NCBI GenBank assembly: GCA_938045955.1
Contig: CALIBK010000161.1
Span: forward strand, 1-37,712
Length of the DNA: 37,712 nucleotides
Direction: 5' to 3'
Source: an uncultured bacterium
Lineage (GTDB): Bacteria > Desulfobacterota > BSN033 > UBA1163
Both the position numbers and the translations under genes were made by a program. Numbering within the stretch: position 1 is the stretch's first letter; each line of letters opens with the position of its first letter. The notes below the pieces were generated by a model. The model ran no database searches. It was not told the origin of the DNA and worked only from the letters and a program-made list of their open reading frames with translations. This document shows, piece after piece, positions 14,677 to 23,333 of this stretch.

Positions 14677-15818
14677 TGGTTTCGAAAAAAGCACAGGAGA
14701 TCCCTCCCTTTATCGTGATGGATGTGCTTGAGAGAGCCCAGGAATTTGAGAGAGCAGGGGAGAGGGTCATTCATCTGGAGGTTGGAGAACCGGATTTCAC
14801 CACGCCTGAATGTATCAGTGAAGCGGGATATCGTGCCATCTGCGAGGGAAAGACCCATTACACCCATAGTATGGGGATTATCGAATTGAGGGAGGCCATT
14901 TCCGAGGATTACTGGAAAAACTATCGGGTGAAGGTCTCTCCAGAGCAGATTATTATTACTTCCGGGACCTCCCCGGCGATGTTTCTTCTCTTCTCTGCTC
15001 TCCTGGACCCGGGGGATGAGGTCATTCTTCCCAATCCTTATTATCCCTGTTATCCCAATATCATTCGATTCGTGGACGGGGTTCCAGTTTTTGTGGAGGT
15101 CTTTGAAGAGGAAGGGTTCCAGTATCTCCCTGAGATGATTCGCGAGAAGATGGGTCCCAGGGTGAAAGGGATTATGATTAACTCACCTTCCAACCCTACG
15201 GGAAATATAATGTCTGAAGAGAGGATGAGAGAAATTTCTGAATTCTCCCCCTATATCATCTCTGATGAGATTTACCATGGGCTGGTCTATGAGGGAGAAG
15301 CCCATTCGATCCTTGAATTTACGGATCGAGCGTTTGTCATCAATGGGTTTTCTAAACTTTATGCGATGACGGGATGGCGATTGGGGTATCTCATTGCCCC
15401 CAGGGAGTTTATCCGGCCCATGCAGAAGATTCAGCAAAACCTCTTCATCTCGGCCAGTTCTTTTTCACAATGGGCTGCCCTTGCGGGGTTGAAAGAGGGA
15501 GAGGAAGAGGTCAGAAGAATGCGCGAGACCTATGATCAGCGGAGACGATACCTGATTCCAAAATTGAAAGAACTCGGGTTCGGGATCAGGGTAGAACCTA
15601 CCGGGGCTTTCTATGTCCTTGCGAATGCAAAGAGGTTTTCTTCCAACTCCTATCGCCTGGCCTTTGATATTCTGGAGAAAGCAAAAGTAGGGGTGGCTCC
15701 AGGGATCGATTTCGGATCCAATGCAGAAGGGTATTTACGATTCTGTTATGCTAATTCCATGGAGAATCTCATCGAAGGGATGAATCGTCTGGAGGCCTAC
15801 TTAAAGCAGTATTATTAA
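14676..15818 (+). CDS. PLP-dependent aminotransferase, class I/II
   Basis: A 380-residue fold-type I aminotransferase. LEVGEPDFTTP lies near residue 30, TSGTSPAMFLLFSAL in the cofactor region, INSPSNPTGN, SDEIYHGL, the PLP lysine in GFSKLYAMTGWRLGY, and RFCYANS with the substrate-carboxylate Arg near the C-terminus. This matches the AspC/AlaT-like group (aromatic, aspartate or methionine/KMTB aminotransferases). Substrate cannot be fixed from sequence. Position after mtnA and SAM hydrolase makes methionine formation from 4-methylthio-2-oxobutyrate possible, but that is inference. The start is the ATG fused to the SAM hydrolase stop (TAATG). It converges on the endonuclease V gene with a 4-base overlap. 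Confidence 0.9.
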   Translation: MVSKKAQEIPPFIVMDVLERAQEFERAGERVIHLEVGEPDFTTPECISEAGYRAICEGKTHYTHSMGIIELREAISEDYWKNYRVKVSPEQIIITSGTSPAMFLLFSALLDPGDEVILPNPYYPCYPNIIRFVDGVPVFVEVFEEEGFQYLPEMIREKMGPRVKGIMINSPSNPTGNIMSEERMREISEFSPYIISDEIYHGLVYEGEAHSILEFTDRAFVINGFSKLYAMTGWRLGYLIAPREFIRPMQKIQQNLFISASSFSQWAALAGLKEGEEEVRRMRETYDQRRRYLIPKLKELGFGIRVEPTGAFYVLANAKRFSSNSYRLAFDILEKAKVGVAPGIDFGSNAEGYLRFCYANSMENLIEGMNRLEAYLKQYY

Positions 15819-16480
15819 AACCCTATTTCACGGGAGAGTTGGTGGGCTTTCCTTAAAGGTTCGGGCATTCGATATCCACGACAGGCATTGAGAATGACCT
15901 GGATGCTGGTTTCTAAATCGATTCGATGACCGGGAGAGATAAAAACAGGTTTCACTCTATCTTTGGTTCGAAGGATAGCTCCAACCTTTCTATCTCCAAT
16001 CCAAACCCATTGAATACTTCCTCGTAAAAGAGCTGGAGATTGAAACTGCCTCACCAGAGGGCTCTTCGCACATCCAATCGTGGGAAGATCCAGCCAGAGC
16101 CCCAAATGGGAAGCCAGCCCAAGCCCTCTCGGGTGAGCGATTCCGTGACCCTCAAAAATCATCAGGTCGGGCTTTGTTCTCAATTTCTTAAAAGCCTTTA
16201 AAAGGACCGGACCTTCCCGAAAGGCAAAGAGACCGGGAATATAAGGAAAGGAGATCTTCCCCCAGGCTTTAGCCGCGTCAATCAGTGTTAGCCCCGGGTA
16301 AGAAAAAACAGCAATTGCTCCGGACAGAATATCCTTCTCTTTTGAATAAGAGACATCTCCCCCTCCGATGGTTTCCAATTTCGAGAATGAGTTTTTAAGG
16401 AGAAGTTTGCTTCTCAATCGATTCTGAATCTCGATCGCTTGCTCAACGTTTACCTTCCAGGAATGAAGAGGAAGTCTCAT
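15815..16480 (-). CDS. nfi: Endonuclease V (deoxyinosine 3' endonuclease)
   Basis: A 221-residue EndoV of typical size. GGGDVSYSK holds the first metal-binding Asp. FEGHGIAHPRGLGLASHLG contains the conserved EGHG..HPR segment. GCAKS and FISPGHRIDL complete the family signature. It nicks DNA at the second phosphodiester bond 3' of hypoxanthine and thus repairs deaminated adenine. It is the last gene of a minus-strand run, 8 bases after the LpoA-like gene. The run also contains hpt, a hypoxanthine phosphoribosyltransferase, so two hypoxanthine-related functions share a transcript. Confidence 0.93.
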   Translation of the reverse strand: MRLPLHSWKVNVEQAIEIQNRLRSKLLLKNSFSKLETIGGGDVSYSKEKDILSGAIAVFSYPGLTLIDAAKAWGKISFPYIPGLFAFREGPVLLKAFKKLRTKPDLMIFEGHGIAHPRGLGLASHLGLWLDLPTIGCAKSPLVRQFQSPALLRGSIQWVWIGDRKVGAILRTKDRVKPVFISPGHRIDLETSIQVILNACRGYRMPEPLRKAHQLSREIGF

Positions 16481-16488
16481 CTTAAATC

Positions 16489-18228
16489 TTATGATCGGGG
16501 GAGGGGTTCGATCTTCCCATTCTTTACTCTGAAGAGAGTTAGTGTTCGGACCGATGTCCCGTTTTCTGAAAAACCCGTTAGCCCAGAGACCCCCTGGTAG
16601 TTGGAGATGTTTAAAAGGGCTTCCTTTATTTCCAGAGGAGAAGAGATGGATCTGGATTGAAGGATTTCGAACAGAAGTTTTGCACCATCATAGCAGATGG
16701 CCTCCAGGGTTTCGGGATTTCGTCGATACTCTTTCTGAAATCTCTCTACAAAAGATTTTACCTTTGGAGCCCCTGAGGGGAAGGCATCAACAAAGATTGC
16801 TCCCTCCGCTCCCGTCCCTCCGATCGAGAGAAGACCTGGACCATTCCAGGTGTTGACTCCTAAAAAAGTGATTCCTTTGATTCCGTGCATTTTTATCTGG
16901 GCCAGAATGGTTCCCACCCGGTGATGGGAGTCAGGGATAAAGAGGGCCTCTTTGTTTGAAATATATCGAGCCTTAAGGAACCCCTGAATCTCCTGTTGAA
17001 AGTCGGTTTGATCCTCTTGATAGATAAGTATCCCTGAAATTTTTCCCCCCAATCGACTCACTTCCTGTTTAAAAAGATTTTTGAAATATACGCCAAAAGG
17101 GGAGTTAGGATAGAGGATGCGGAAGGTTTGGAGTCCCAATTCTTTGATTGCAAAGGAGGCCAGGGTTTGAACCTGTTCCAGAGGAGTGATTGAGTTTTGA
17201 AAGACAAAGTCCCGTTTCTCCATGGAAACCTCTTTTTGAGAAAAACTGACCATGGGCACCTTAAGTTGTTGGGCTTTTTTTGCTGCTCCCTCCAGATTAA
17301 TACTTAATAGAGGACCCAGAATGACCATCACTTTTTCTCCTTTAATCAGATCCTCTATCGCCCTCTCAGCTTCCTTAGGATCTCCCCTGGAGTCTCGAAG
17401 AATGAGGGAGAACATCTCTTCTCTTGAGTTCTTCTCTTTAAAGGCAAACTGGATGGCCTGCCATGCCCTCTCTCCAAAGGATTTAGAAGAACCGCTGAGA
17501 GGAAGGAGAATTCCGATGGAGTATTTTGCCCTGGTTCGAAAAGGAATCTCTTCGGAGAGTTCTTTTGCCTGAATCCAGTAGTCCATTGCTGGATACTCTC
17601 TTCCGATTTCACCCAATATCCTCTGGGCACGAATGGAATTCCCTCGGTCCTTCTCCATCTTTGCCCATCGAAGTTTTGCATAACCTCCCACATAAGCTCC
17701 TCGAAAGGCCGTTTCGATACGGTTCAGTTCCTCTTCACTCTCTATTGCGTCGATCAATTCACGGATCTTCTTTTTTAACTCATCATGAGATCGTCCGGGG
17801 ATGAAGAGCCCCTTTCCATACCAATGGAGGGCCTGAAGTCGATCTTTCAATATAGAATAATTATCTCCAAGAAGGGTGAAGATCTGAATCATTCGGTCGG
17901 ATTGAGGAAGTCCAGAGAGGAGGTCTTTTAGGATGGGAATGGCATCGTGGGGGCGCTTCAGATGGGTGTAACATATTCCCATTCGGAATCTGGATTCCTC
18001 CAAGAGAGGGCTCCGGGGATATTTACGGATCAATTGTTGAAATCGCCAGAGGGCTTTTTGAAAGTCGCCTTTTTCGAAGAGTCTTTCTCCTTCCCTGAAA
18101 AGGTCTACCTCCTCAGGGGAAGGAGATTGAGACCAGGCGAAATATAAGCCATGAACGAAGAGGAGGGAGAAAAGAATAAAAAGGTAGGGAAGCTTTCTTT
18201 TTTCTTTAAGGGTGGATGGGAGTAACAT
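16489..18228 (-). CDS. Periplasmic LpoA/LivK-like protein with TPR domain
   Basis: The ORF track starts at 18366, deep inside hpt. I choose the ATG at 18228, which gives 579 residues and a clean signal sequence (LPYLFILFSLLFVHGLYFA) with only a 23-base overlap with hpt. Residues about 40-235 are TPR-like (REGERLFEKGDFQKALWRFQQL, FRMGICYTHLKRPHDAI). Residues about 240-579 form a type 1 periplasmic-binding fold beginning YSIGILLPLSGSSKSFGERAW. This TPR plus binding-fold layout is that of LpoA-type activators of penicillin-binding proteins, though LpoA itself is a lipoprotein and no lipobox is seen here. A branched-chain amino-acid-type solute receptor with extra TPRs is the alternative; no permease genes are nearby. 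Confidence 0.75.
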   Translation of the reverse strand: MLLPSTLKEKRKLPYLFILFSLLFVHGLYFAWSQSPSPEEVDLFREGERLFEKGDFQKALWRFQQLIRKYPRSPLLEESRFRMGICYTHLKRPHDAIPILKDLLSGLPQSDRMIQIFTLLGDNYSILKDRLQALHWYGKGLFIPGRSHDELKKKIRELIDAIESEEELNRIETAFRGAYVGGYAKLRWAKMEKDRGNSIRAQRILGEIGREYPAMDYWIQAKELSEEIPFRTRAKYSIGILLPLSGSSKSFGERAWQAIQFAFKEKNSREEMFSLILRDSRGDPKEAERAIEDLIKGEKVMVILGPLLSINLEGAAKKAQQLKVPMVSFSQKEVSMEKRDFVFQNSITPLEQVQTLASFAIKELGLQTFRILYPNSPFGVYFKNLFKQEVSRLGGKISGILIYQEDQTDFQQEIQGFLKARYISNKEALFIPDSHHRVGTILAQIKMHGIKGITFLGVNTWNGPGLLSIGGTGAEGAIFVDAFPSGAPKVKSFVERFQKEYRRNPETLEAICYDGAKLLFEILQSRSISSPLEIKEALLNISNYQGVSGLTGFSENGTSVRTLTLFRVKNGKIEPLPRS

Positions 18229-18739
18229 AATAGATTTCGGGAAGATGTCGGTAGCACTCCTCCACATCGATGCCATAACCCACAACAAAGACATCCTCAA
18301 TGGCTTTTCCCAGGTAATCTGGTTCGATCGAGACCTCCCTCCTTGCTTTTTTATCAAGCAGAGCACAGACCTTCACGGAGTTCGGACGCGAGAGGGAGAG
18401 CCGATCCTTCAGAAATTTCAAGGTATGACCGCTATCAATAATATCCTCAATAATGAGGACTTCTTTGCCTTCGATCGAAACCTCGATGTCTTTGGTGATT
18501 TCCACCTGTCCCGAACTCCTCATCTGACTCCCGTAGCTTGATAATCTCACAAAATCGATTTTTACAGGAATCCGAAGGTGGCGGATCAAATCCGAAAGAA
18601 ACATAAAGGCCCCTTTTAAAATACAGATCAGAATCAATTCCTTTCCCCGATAATCTTTCGAAATTTGATCCGCCAGTCGCTCCACGATAGATTCGATCTC
18701 TTCACGGGAAATCAAGGGATGAAGTTGATATTTCTCCAT
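18206..18739 (-). CDS. hpt: Hypoxanthine phosphoribosyltransferase
   Basis: A 177-residue type I phosphoribosyltransferase. The PRPP-binding motif is VLIIEDIIDSGHTL, preceded by ILKGAFMFLSDLIRHL and followed by KVCALLDKKAR and GYGIDVEECYRHLPEI. It converts hypoxanthine (and guanine) with PRPP to IMP (and GMP) in purine salvage, in the cytoplasm. It starts 5 bases after the MBL hydrolase gene and its 3' end overlaps the chosen start of the LpoA-like gene by 23 bases. Length and motifs are ordinary. Confidence 0.95.
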   Translation of the reverse strand: MEKYQLHPLISREEIESIVERLADQISKDYRGKELILICILKGAFMFLSDLIRHLRIPVKIDFVRLSSYGSQMRSSGQVEITKDIEVSIEGKEVLIIEDIIDSGHTLKFLKDRLSLSRPNSVKVCALLDKKARREVSIEPDYLGKAIEDVFVVGYGIDVEECYRHLPEIYYVTPIHP

Positions 18740-18744
18740 AAATT

Positions 18745-19401
18745 TTAAAGGGCGTGCTCCAGGACGACAATCTCCATCTGGGACGGAAGACTCTTTTTGT
18801 CAAAAGAGATTTCATTCGTCCCTGGCCGTTTAATATGGGTCTTTCCTTTCAGAAAGTCTTCCACGGGAGAGATGGGAAATCCGCATTTGGAGGTTTTAAA
18901 ATGCATTGGAATGACTACCTTAGGTTTAATCTGTTGAGCTACCTCGGTTGCCTCTCTGGCATCAATGGTAAAGAATCCTCCTACCGGGAGAAAAAGGATA
19001 TCCACGGGGCCAATCTCTACCACTTCTTTTTCGCCCAATCGGTGGCCGAGATCCCCCAGGTGGCAAAGTTGCATTTCATCGACTGAAAGCACGAAGATTG
19101 TGTTTTCTCCACGTTCCTTCCCTCTGGAAGGATCATGATAGGTCGAAATCCCTTTAATGGGAATTCCCTTAACGTTTTTTGGACCACTTCCTTTGACGAT
19201 CTGAGGAGAACCCGGTAGGCTCTTGGTGTCGTTGTGATCCGCATGGTCATGACTCGTAAGCACGATATCTGCTTCATCTTTGATCTTCCCATAGGCCAGT
19301 TGGCCTCCATAGGCCCCGGATTCATAAGGATCAAAGATAATCTTTATCCCTTGCTCTGTAGTGACTAAAAATGAAGCATGTCCGTACCATTTGATTTTCA
19401 T
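18745..19401 (-). CDS. Metal-dependent hydrolase, MBL fold (UPF0173-like)
   Basis: A 218-residue small metallo-beta-lactamase-fold protein. It opens MKIKWYGHASFLV and has IIFDPY, the zinc motif TSHDHADHND (HxHxDH), CHLGDLGH, LPVGGFFTIDA and VIPMHFKT. This is the pattern of the UPF0173/YtkL-like group, whose substrates are mostly unknown. A strong AAGGAGG ribosome binding site precedes the ATG. It sits between the thiamine-binding-like gene and hpt. Confidence 0.88.
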   Translation of the reverse strand: MKIKWYGHASFLVTTEQGIKIIFDPYESGAYGGQLAYGKIKDEADIVLTSHDHADHNDTKSLPGSPQIVKGSGPKNVKGIPIKGISTYHDPSRGKERGENTIFVLSVDEMQLCHLGDLGHRLGEKEVVEIGPVDILFLPVGGFFTIDAREATEVAQQIKPKVVIPMHFKTSKCGFPISPVEDFLKGKTHIKRPGTNEISFDKKSLPSQMEIVVLEHAL

Positions 19402-19449
19402 AGAGACCTCCTTTCCAGGCTTTTCCCCAAATGGCCAAGAAAATTTTTT

Positions 19450-19755
19450 CTATCTTTTCCTCAATTTTGCCTCCACGGCTTTTTTCTTCCCTTCAATCGT
19501 TCCCTTCTTGTCCCTTCGGTCATCAATTTTTATGGTGGTGAGGACTCGAAGAGCTCCCTTTTTAAAAGGAACTTCATGCATCTTGGAAGCGATGGATAAG
19601 AGCTTTTTTAAATCTCCTTCGATATTGGTCCCCATTGAAGTCAGTTCAAAGGGGATGTTCTCCCTTTTTAACACCTTGATACATTCAGCCACATACTCAC
19701 TCAAACTTGTCCCGGACGTTCCGATGGGGACGACACTGATTTCTAAGATGGCCAT
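19450..19755 (-). CDS. MTH1187-family thiamine-binding-like protein
   Basis: The ORF track extends to 19815, but the internal ATG at 19755 (MAILEISVVPIGT) has GGAGGA six bases upstream and gives 101 residues, the usual family size. VVPIGTSGTSLSEYV and MGTNIEGDLKKLL are typical of the MTH1187/YkoF-related family, whose members bind thiamine or its pyrimidine part. A basic tail (KKKAVEAKLRKR) ends the protein. It is the first gene of the minus-strand run ending in nfi. No thiamine gene or TPP riboswitch is seen nearby, so the ligand is taken from the family only. Confidence 0.85.
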   Translation of the reverse strand: MAILEISVVPIGTSGTSLSEYVAECIKVLKRENIPFELTSMGTNIEGDLKKLLSIASKMHEVPFKKGALRVLTTIKIDDRRDKKGTIEGKKKAVEAKLRKR

Positions 19756-19844
19756 CGATATCCTCCCTGGGTTAGGATTTAACCCATTTTTATCACTGAA
19801 ACAGGCTCTTGTCAATGACCAGATAAATATATTAATATGGTTTT

Positions 19845-20570
19845 ATGAATCAGCCTCAAGAAGTATCTGGTCTGATCGCTTTTTCTGCTGGATTTCTTTC
19901 ATTTATTTCTCCCTGCGTCCTTCCTCTGTTTCCCTCCTATCTGACCTATATCACCGGGATCTCCTTTAAAGAGCTCTCTGAACCACAGGGAAGGAAGTTA
20001 AGAGGGATGACCATTCTCCATTCTCTTCTTTTCATCATGGGCTTCTCTTCGGTATTTATTCTGATGGGTGCCTCGGCGACCTATTTAGGGCAGATTCTGG
20101 CAAGCTATCAAGAGTGGATCATGAAGGCTGGAGGAATTCTCATCATCATCCTGGGAATCCATTTCACAGGACTGATTCAGATTCCTTTCCTCCAGATGGA
20201 GAAAAGATTTGAGTTGAGAAAAAAACCCTTGGGTTTTTTAGGCTCCTTTCTGGTCGGAGTGGTCTTTGCGACGGGATGGACTCCCTGCATCGGTCCGATT
20301 CTTTCGACCATTCTGATCTATGCGAGTACCTCCCAGAAGTTTTCGACGGGTATTCTCCTTCTTACCCTTTATTCAATGGGATTAGGAGTTCCCTTCCTTC
20401 TTTCTTCATTAGCTTTCAATTCTTTCCTTTTTGCCTTTGAGTGGATAAAACGTTATATGCGGGTCATTACCCTGATCAGTGGAATATTTCTGATCCTTGT
20501 TGGAACTCTGATTCTTACAGATGCTTTCCGATCCCTCAGCTATTACTTCTATCAACTCTCCAGTCCTTAA
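19845..20570 (+). CDS. ccdA: Cytochrome c biogenesis / thiol-disulfide transporter CcdA
   Basis: A 241-residue integral membrane protein with about six helices. The two redox-active cysteines sit in FISPCVLPLFPSYL (first helix) and TGWTPCIGPILS (fourth). It carries reducing equivalents from cytoplasmic thioredoxin across the inner membrane to periplasmic partners, for cytochrome c maturation or other disulfide reduction. No TlpA/ResA-like partner or other ccm gene is adjacent. It is a lone gene that diverges from the thiamine-binding-like gene and converges with lptG, with 29 bases between stops. There is no strong ribosome binding site before its ATG. Confidence 0.93.
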   Translation: MNQPQEVSGLIAFSAGFLSFISPCVLPLFPSYLTYITGISFKELSEPQGRKLRGMTILHSLLFIMGFSSVFILMGASATYLGQILASYQEWIMKAGGILIIILGIHFTGLIQIPFLQMEKRFELRKKPLGFLGSFLVGVVFATGWTPCIGPILSTILIYASTSQKFSTGILLLTLYSMGLGVPFLLSSLAFNSFLFAFEWIKRYMRVITLISGIFLILVGTLILTDAFRSLSYYFYQLSSP

Positions 20571-20599
20571 TTTATCAAGAAGGGCCCCCTTTCATTCTC

Positions 20600-21694
20600 T
20601 CATTGTCTGAGGCTCATCAAGGCAAAGAGACCCCCCGAACCAAAAAGCAGGGTAGGGATCCAGGCAGAAAGAAGGGGTGGTAGGATTCCCGATTTACCGA
20701 AGGAAATAAAGGCATAGAAGGTGATCCCATAAGCAAAGCCAATCATTACACTCATTCCAATATTGAGGGCAATTCCTCCAGAACGACCGGTCCTGAGGGC
20801 AAATGGAATTCCTATCAGAACCATCACCAGATTTAGAAAGGGGTAGGAAAGTTTGGCATGGAGATCCACAAGATAGCGGGTGGGATCATAGCCGGAGAGT
20901 TTGATCTTCTGAATATAATTTTGGAGATCTGTATAGCTCATCTCTTTTGACTGACGTTCGATCTTCTGGAGAGAGTCCCAATCTTCTGAGAGGGAATACT
21001 CCTTCTCTGTAAAAGGGACGAGACGGATTGTCCCATCTTCCCCGAATTCTCGAATCGCTCCATTTAAAAATTTCCACCTTCCATTCACCCATTTTGCCTC
21101 CCGGGCATCGACCCGCTCGATACATCGAAATTGATCATCAAATTGATAAAGGGTGACTCCTTTTAAAACCTTCTCTTTTGAGTCAAGGAGTTGAATATTG
21201 AAGATTCGCTGGTCACTTCGATACCAGATCTTGTAATTCTTAAAGAAACTTGCAGGTTCCTGTTTTCGAACCTGAACAGAGAGCAGGTAATGAGTTTTCT
21301 GATTGGCCAGAGGAACAAGATATTCATTTCCGAGGAAGGAACAGAAACTCATCAAAAGGGCGATAAGGAAGAGAGGCAGTATGATTCGATAAAGACTCAC
21401 CCCTCCGGCTTTCATGGCTGTGAGTTCATTGTGTCTGGAAAGTGTCCCCAGAGTGAGGAGAATAGAGAGAAGAATGCCATAGGGGAGAGTCCATTGGAAA
21501 ACGATCTCGGGGATCTTGAAGAGGAGATATAAAAAGATAAGGGAGAAGTGAGCTTGATGCTTAATAAATATGTTGATCTTCTGAAAGAAGAGAACAATGA
21601 TATAAATAAGGACAAGGGTACTCAGGCTCAGACCAAAGATCTTTAGAAACTCCCGGAGGAGATAGCGATGGAGGATCCGAAACCTTTTAGACAT
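20600..21694 (-). CDS. lptG: LPS export ABC permease LptG
   Basis: A 364-residue YjgP/YjgQ-family permease. The start FRILHRYLLREFLKIFGLS is typical. There are three N-terminal membrane helices, a roughly 150-residue periplasmic jellyroll domain, and three C-terminal helices. The phrases ELTAMKAGGVSLYRI and GRSGGIALNIGMSVMIG are family hallmarks. With LptF and the LptB ATPase it extracts LPS from the inner membrane. The start overlaps the end of lptF by 8 bases, so the two are cotranscribed. Assignment as G rather than F rests on order and on the closer match of its neighbour to LptF. Confidence 0.9.
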   Translation of the reverse strand: MSKRFRILHRYLLREFLKIFGLSLSTLVLIYIIVLFFQKINIFIKHQAHFSLIFLYLLFKIPEIVFQWTLPYGILLSILLTLGTLSRHNELTAMKAGGVSLYRIILPLFLIALLMSFCSFLGNEYLVPLANQKTHYLLSVQVRKQEPASFFKNYKIWYRSDQRIFNIQLLDSKEKVLKGVTLYQFDDQFRCIERVDAREAKWVNGRWKFLNGAIREFGEDGTIRLVPFTEKEYSLSEDWDSLQKIERQSKEMSYTDLQNYIQKIKLSGYDPTRYLVDLHAKLSYPFLNLVMVLIGIPFALRTGRSGGIALNIGMSVMIGFAYGITFYAFISFGKSGILPPLLSAWIPTLLFGSGGLFALMSLRQ

Positions 21695-22868
21695 GCTCCC
21701 AGGTCCTTCTCCACTTCTCCTGAAGGAAGTCGATCCCTTCGGTTAACCAGAGAAGAGGCTTAAAAGGAGATTCTTTTGCTGACTTGATGAGGAGATAGAT
21801 TCCAAAAATTCCAAAAAGGAGATTTGGAACCCAACCCGCCCATGAGGGAGGGATTTCCTTTCCCATCGCAAGGATTTCTGATGCCGTAAGGGCAATGTAG
21901 TAGATAAGGATGATGAAAATACAGAGGATCAATCCATAGGATCTACTGGATCGGCGGGGCTGGATCCCGAGAGGAACGCCAATGAGTCCAAAAATCAGAC
22001 ATGAGAAAGGAATGGAATACCGCTTGTGAAGTTCCACTTCCTGAGAAGTGATATCCTCACCTGCCAGCCTCTTCTTCTCTATTTTTTCTTTAATCTCTTC
22101 AATTGACATTTCGTAGTCTTTTAATTTCTTTCCCATTTTTGCAAAAGCGCTGGACAGCTCCAGTCTAAGATCATAAGATTCGAAACGCATTTTTTGATAG
22201 ACATTCTGTCGGGGTTCGAATCGGTGAATCTCCCCTTGACGAAGGGTTAGAATCACCTCCTGAGATTTCGGATCGTTATAGAGATAGCCTTCTCTGGCAA
22301 AGATCGTATTCGTTTTTTCCTTATCCCTTTCATCATAGATTAGGACTCCTTCCATCTTTTTCCCCTGGATGGGAACTTTATCCACATAGATCACAAAGCC
22401 TTCGAACTCATCATTAAATACTCTTTCCTTAATCTCCACATCTGCCTTGGATTGAGCGATGAGAAAGAGCGTGGATTTAAAACCACGGTTTCCCCAGGGG
22501 AGACCATGAAAAACCAGAAAGGAGGTGAGGAGATAAGTTCCGATGGAGAAAAGAAGAACGGGAAAGTAGAGTTGGTAGAGACTTATGCCCGATGCCTTGA
22601 AAGCTGTAATTTCGCTATCCTGAGAGAGCCTTCCAAAGGCAAGGAGGGTTCCTAAAAGGAAGGCCATGGGAATGGTAAAGATAAGAAACGAGGGAGAAAT
22701 GTATAAGAGAAGCATAAAAATATGGGAGGGTTTCACTCCCCGGGTGACGATCAATTCGATAATTTTAAAGATTTTGTCCATTAAAAGGAGGATGGTAAAG
22801 GTTATCAAACCGATAAGAAAAATGGGAAGGATCTCTTTCAGGATATAGAGGGTGATGGTTTTTTTCAT
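21687..22868 (-). CDS. lptF: LPS export ABC permease LptF
   Basis: A 393-residue permease of the same family. MKKTITLYILKEILPIFLIG opens the first helix. ITAFKASGISLYQLYFPVLL is the coupling-helix region. The periplasmic domain runs from about residue 135 to 265, and ELHKRYSIPFSCLIFGLIGVPLGIQ is the classic LptF C-terminal signature. It pairs with LptG to form the transmembrane channel of the LPS transporter. It is first in the operon. A good promoter-like sequence lies so close to the ATG that the mRNA may have almost no leader, and no ribosome binding site is visible. Confidence 0.92.
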   Translation of the reverse strand: MKKTITLYILKEILPIFLIGLITFTILLLMDKIFKIIELIVTRGVKPSHIFMLLLYISPSFLIFTIPMAFLLGTLLAFGRLSQDSEITAFKASGISLYQLYFPVLLFSIGTYLLTSFLVFHGLPWGNRGFKSTLFLIAQSKADVEIKERVFNDEFEGFVIYVDKVPIQGKKMEGVLIYDERDKEKTNTIFAREGYLYNDPKSQEVILTLRQGEIHRFEPRQNVYQKMRFESYDLRLELSSAFAKMGKKLKDYEMSIEEIKEKIEKKRLAGEDITSQEVELHKRYSIPFSCLIFGLIGVPLGIQPRRSSRSYGLILCIFIILIYYIALTASEILAMGKEIPPSWAGWVPNLLFGIFGIYLLIKSAKESPFKPLLWLTEGIDFLQEKWRRTWEHV

Positions 22869-22877
22869 TTTTAAAAT

Positions 22878-22907
22878 ATTCTAAGGGGAGCAGAGTGGAG
22901 AAGTCAA
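22878..22907 (-). promoter_or_regulatory. Candidate sigma70 promoter of lptFG
   Basis: On the minus strand TTGACT is followed after 18 bases by TAGAAT; each hexamer matches consensus at 5 of 6 positions. The expected transcription start lies within a few bases of the lptF ATG (22866-22868), suggesting a leaderless or nearly leaderless mRNA. Confidence 0.5.
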
Positions 22908-22988
22908 GGAAGGATCAAAGGTTTGCAAATTTTCCCGGACCAAACTGACCGATCAAGTCCAGGGAGGTAATTGATATAGAAATATCCC

Positions 22989-23333
22989 TTATGGGAATAG
23001 GAGAATTCCCCCTTCTGACATTTTATGAATCGTTTCCTTCACTTTTTCATATTCCACTTCAGCGTAAAGATGAGGCTCAAGTCGTGGAATAGAAACACAT
23101 TTTTTAGTTATGGTATAGGCGTCTGGGTTCGGTTCCCCTTTATAGATTACAAGGAGGTCGATATCGCTTCCAACTGTGTAATTTCCCTTCGAATAAGATC
23201 CAAAAAGAATAACTTTAACAAGCGGGAGTTCTTCGTCCAATCTTTTGATTCGTTCTTTAAGGATTCGGAGAAGATCGGCTCGATCAAATTCTGGATAAAA
23301 GATTTTCACAGAACTGGATGATTTTTTCTGCAT
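22989..23333 (-). CDS. MNT-type nucleotidyltransferase (antitoxin of HEPN-MNT pair)
   Basis: The ORF-track start at 23399 lies deep in the HEPN gene. The ATG at 23333 (MQKKSSSSVKIFYPEF) gives 114 residues and a 50-base overlap. LFGSYSKGNYTVGSDIDLLV carries the GSx10DxD active site of minimal nucleotidyltransferases. In characterised pairs (MntA-HepT) this enzyme AMPylates the HEPN toxin and neutralises it. The conserved GS and both Asp residues are present, so the protein should be active. It is downstream of and coupled to the HEPN gene. Extension to the earlier start is possible but unlikely. Confidence 0.85.
   Translation of the reverse strand: MQKKSSSSVKIFYPEFDRADLLRILKERIKRLDEELPLVKVILFGSYSKGNYTVGSDIDLLVIYKGEPNPDAYTITKKCVSIPRLEPHLYAEVEYEKVKETIHKMSEGGILLFP

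Noticed and set aside
16542-16856. Plus-strand ORF opposite the LpoA-like gene
   Set aside because: Shadow frame; no ribosome binding site and no family.
18229-18366. Longer start for the LpoA-like gene
   Set aside because: It would overlap hpt by 161 bases and put 46 non-signal residues before the signal peptide.
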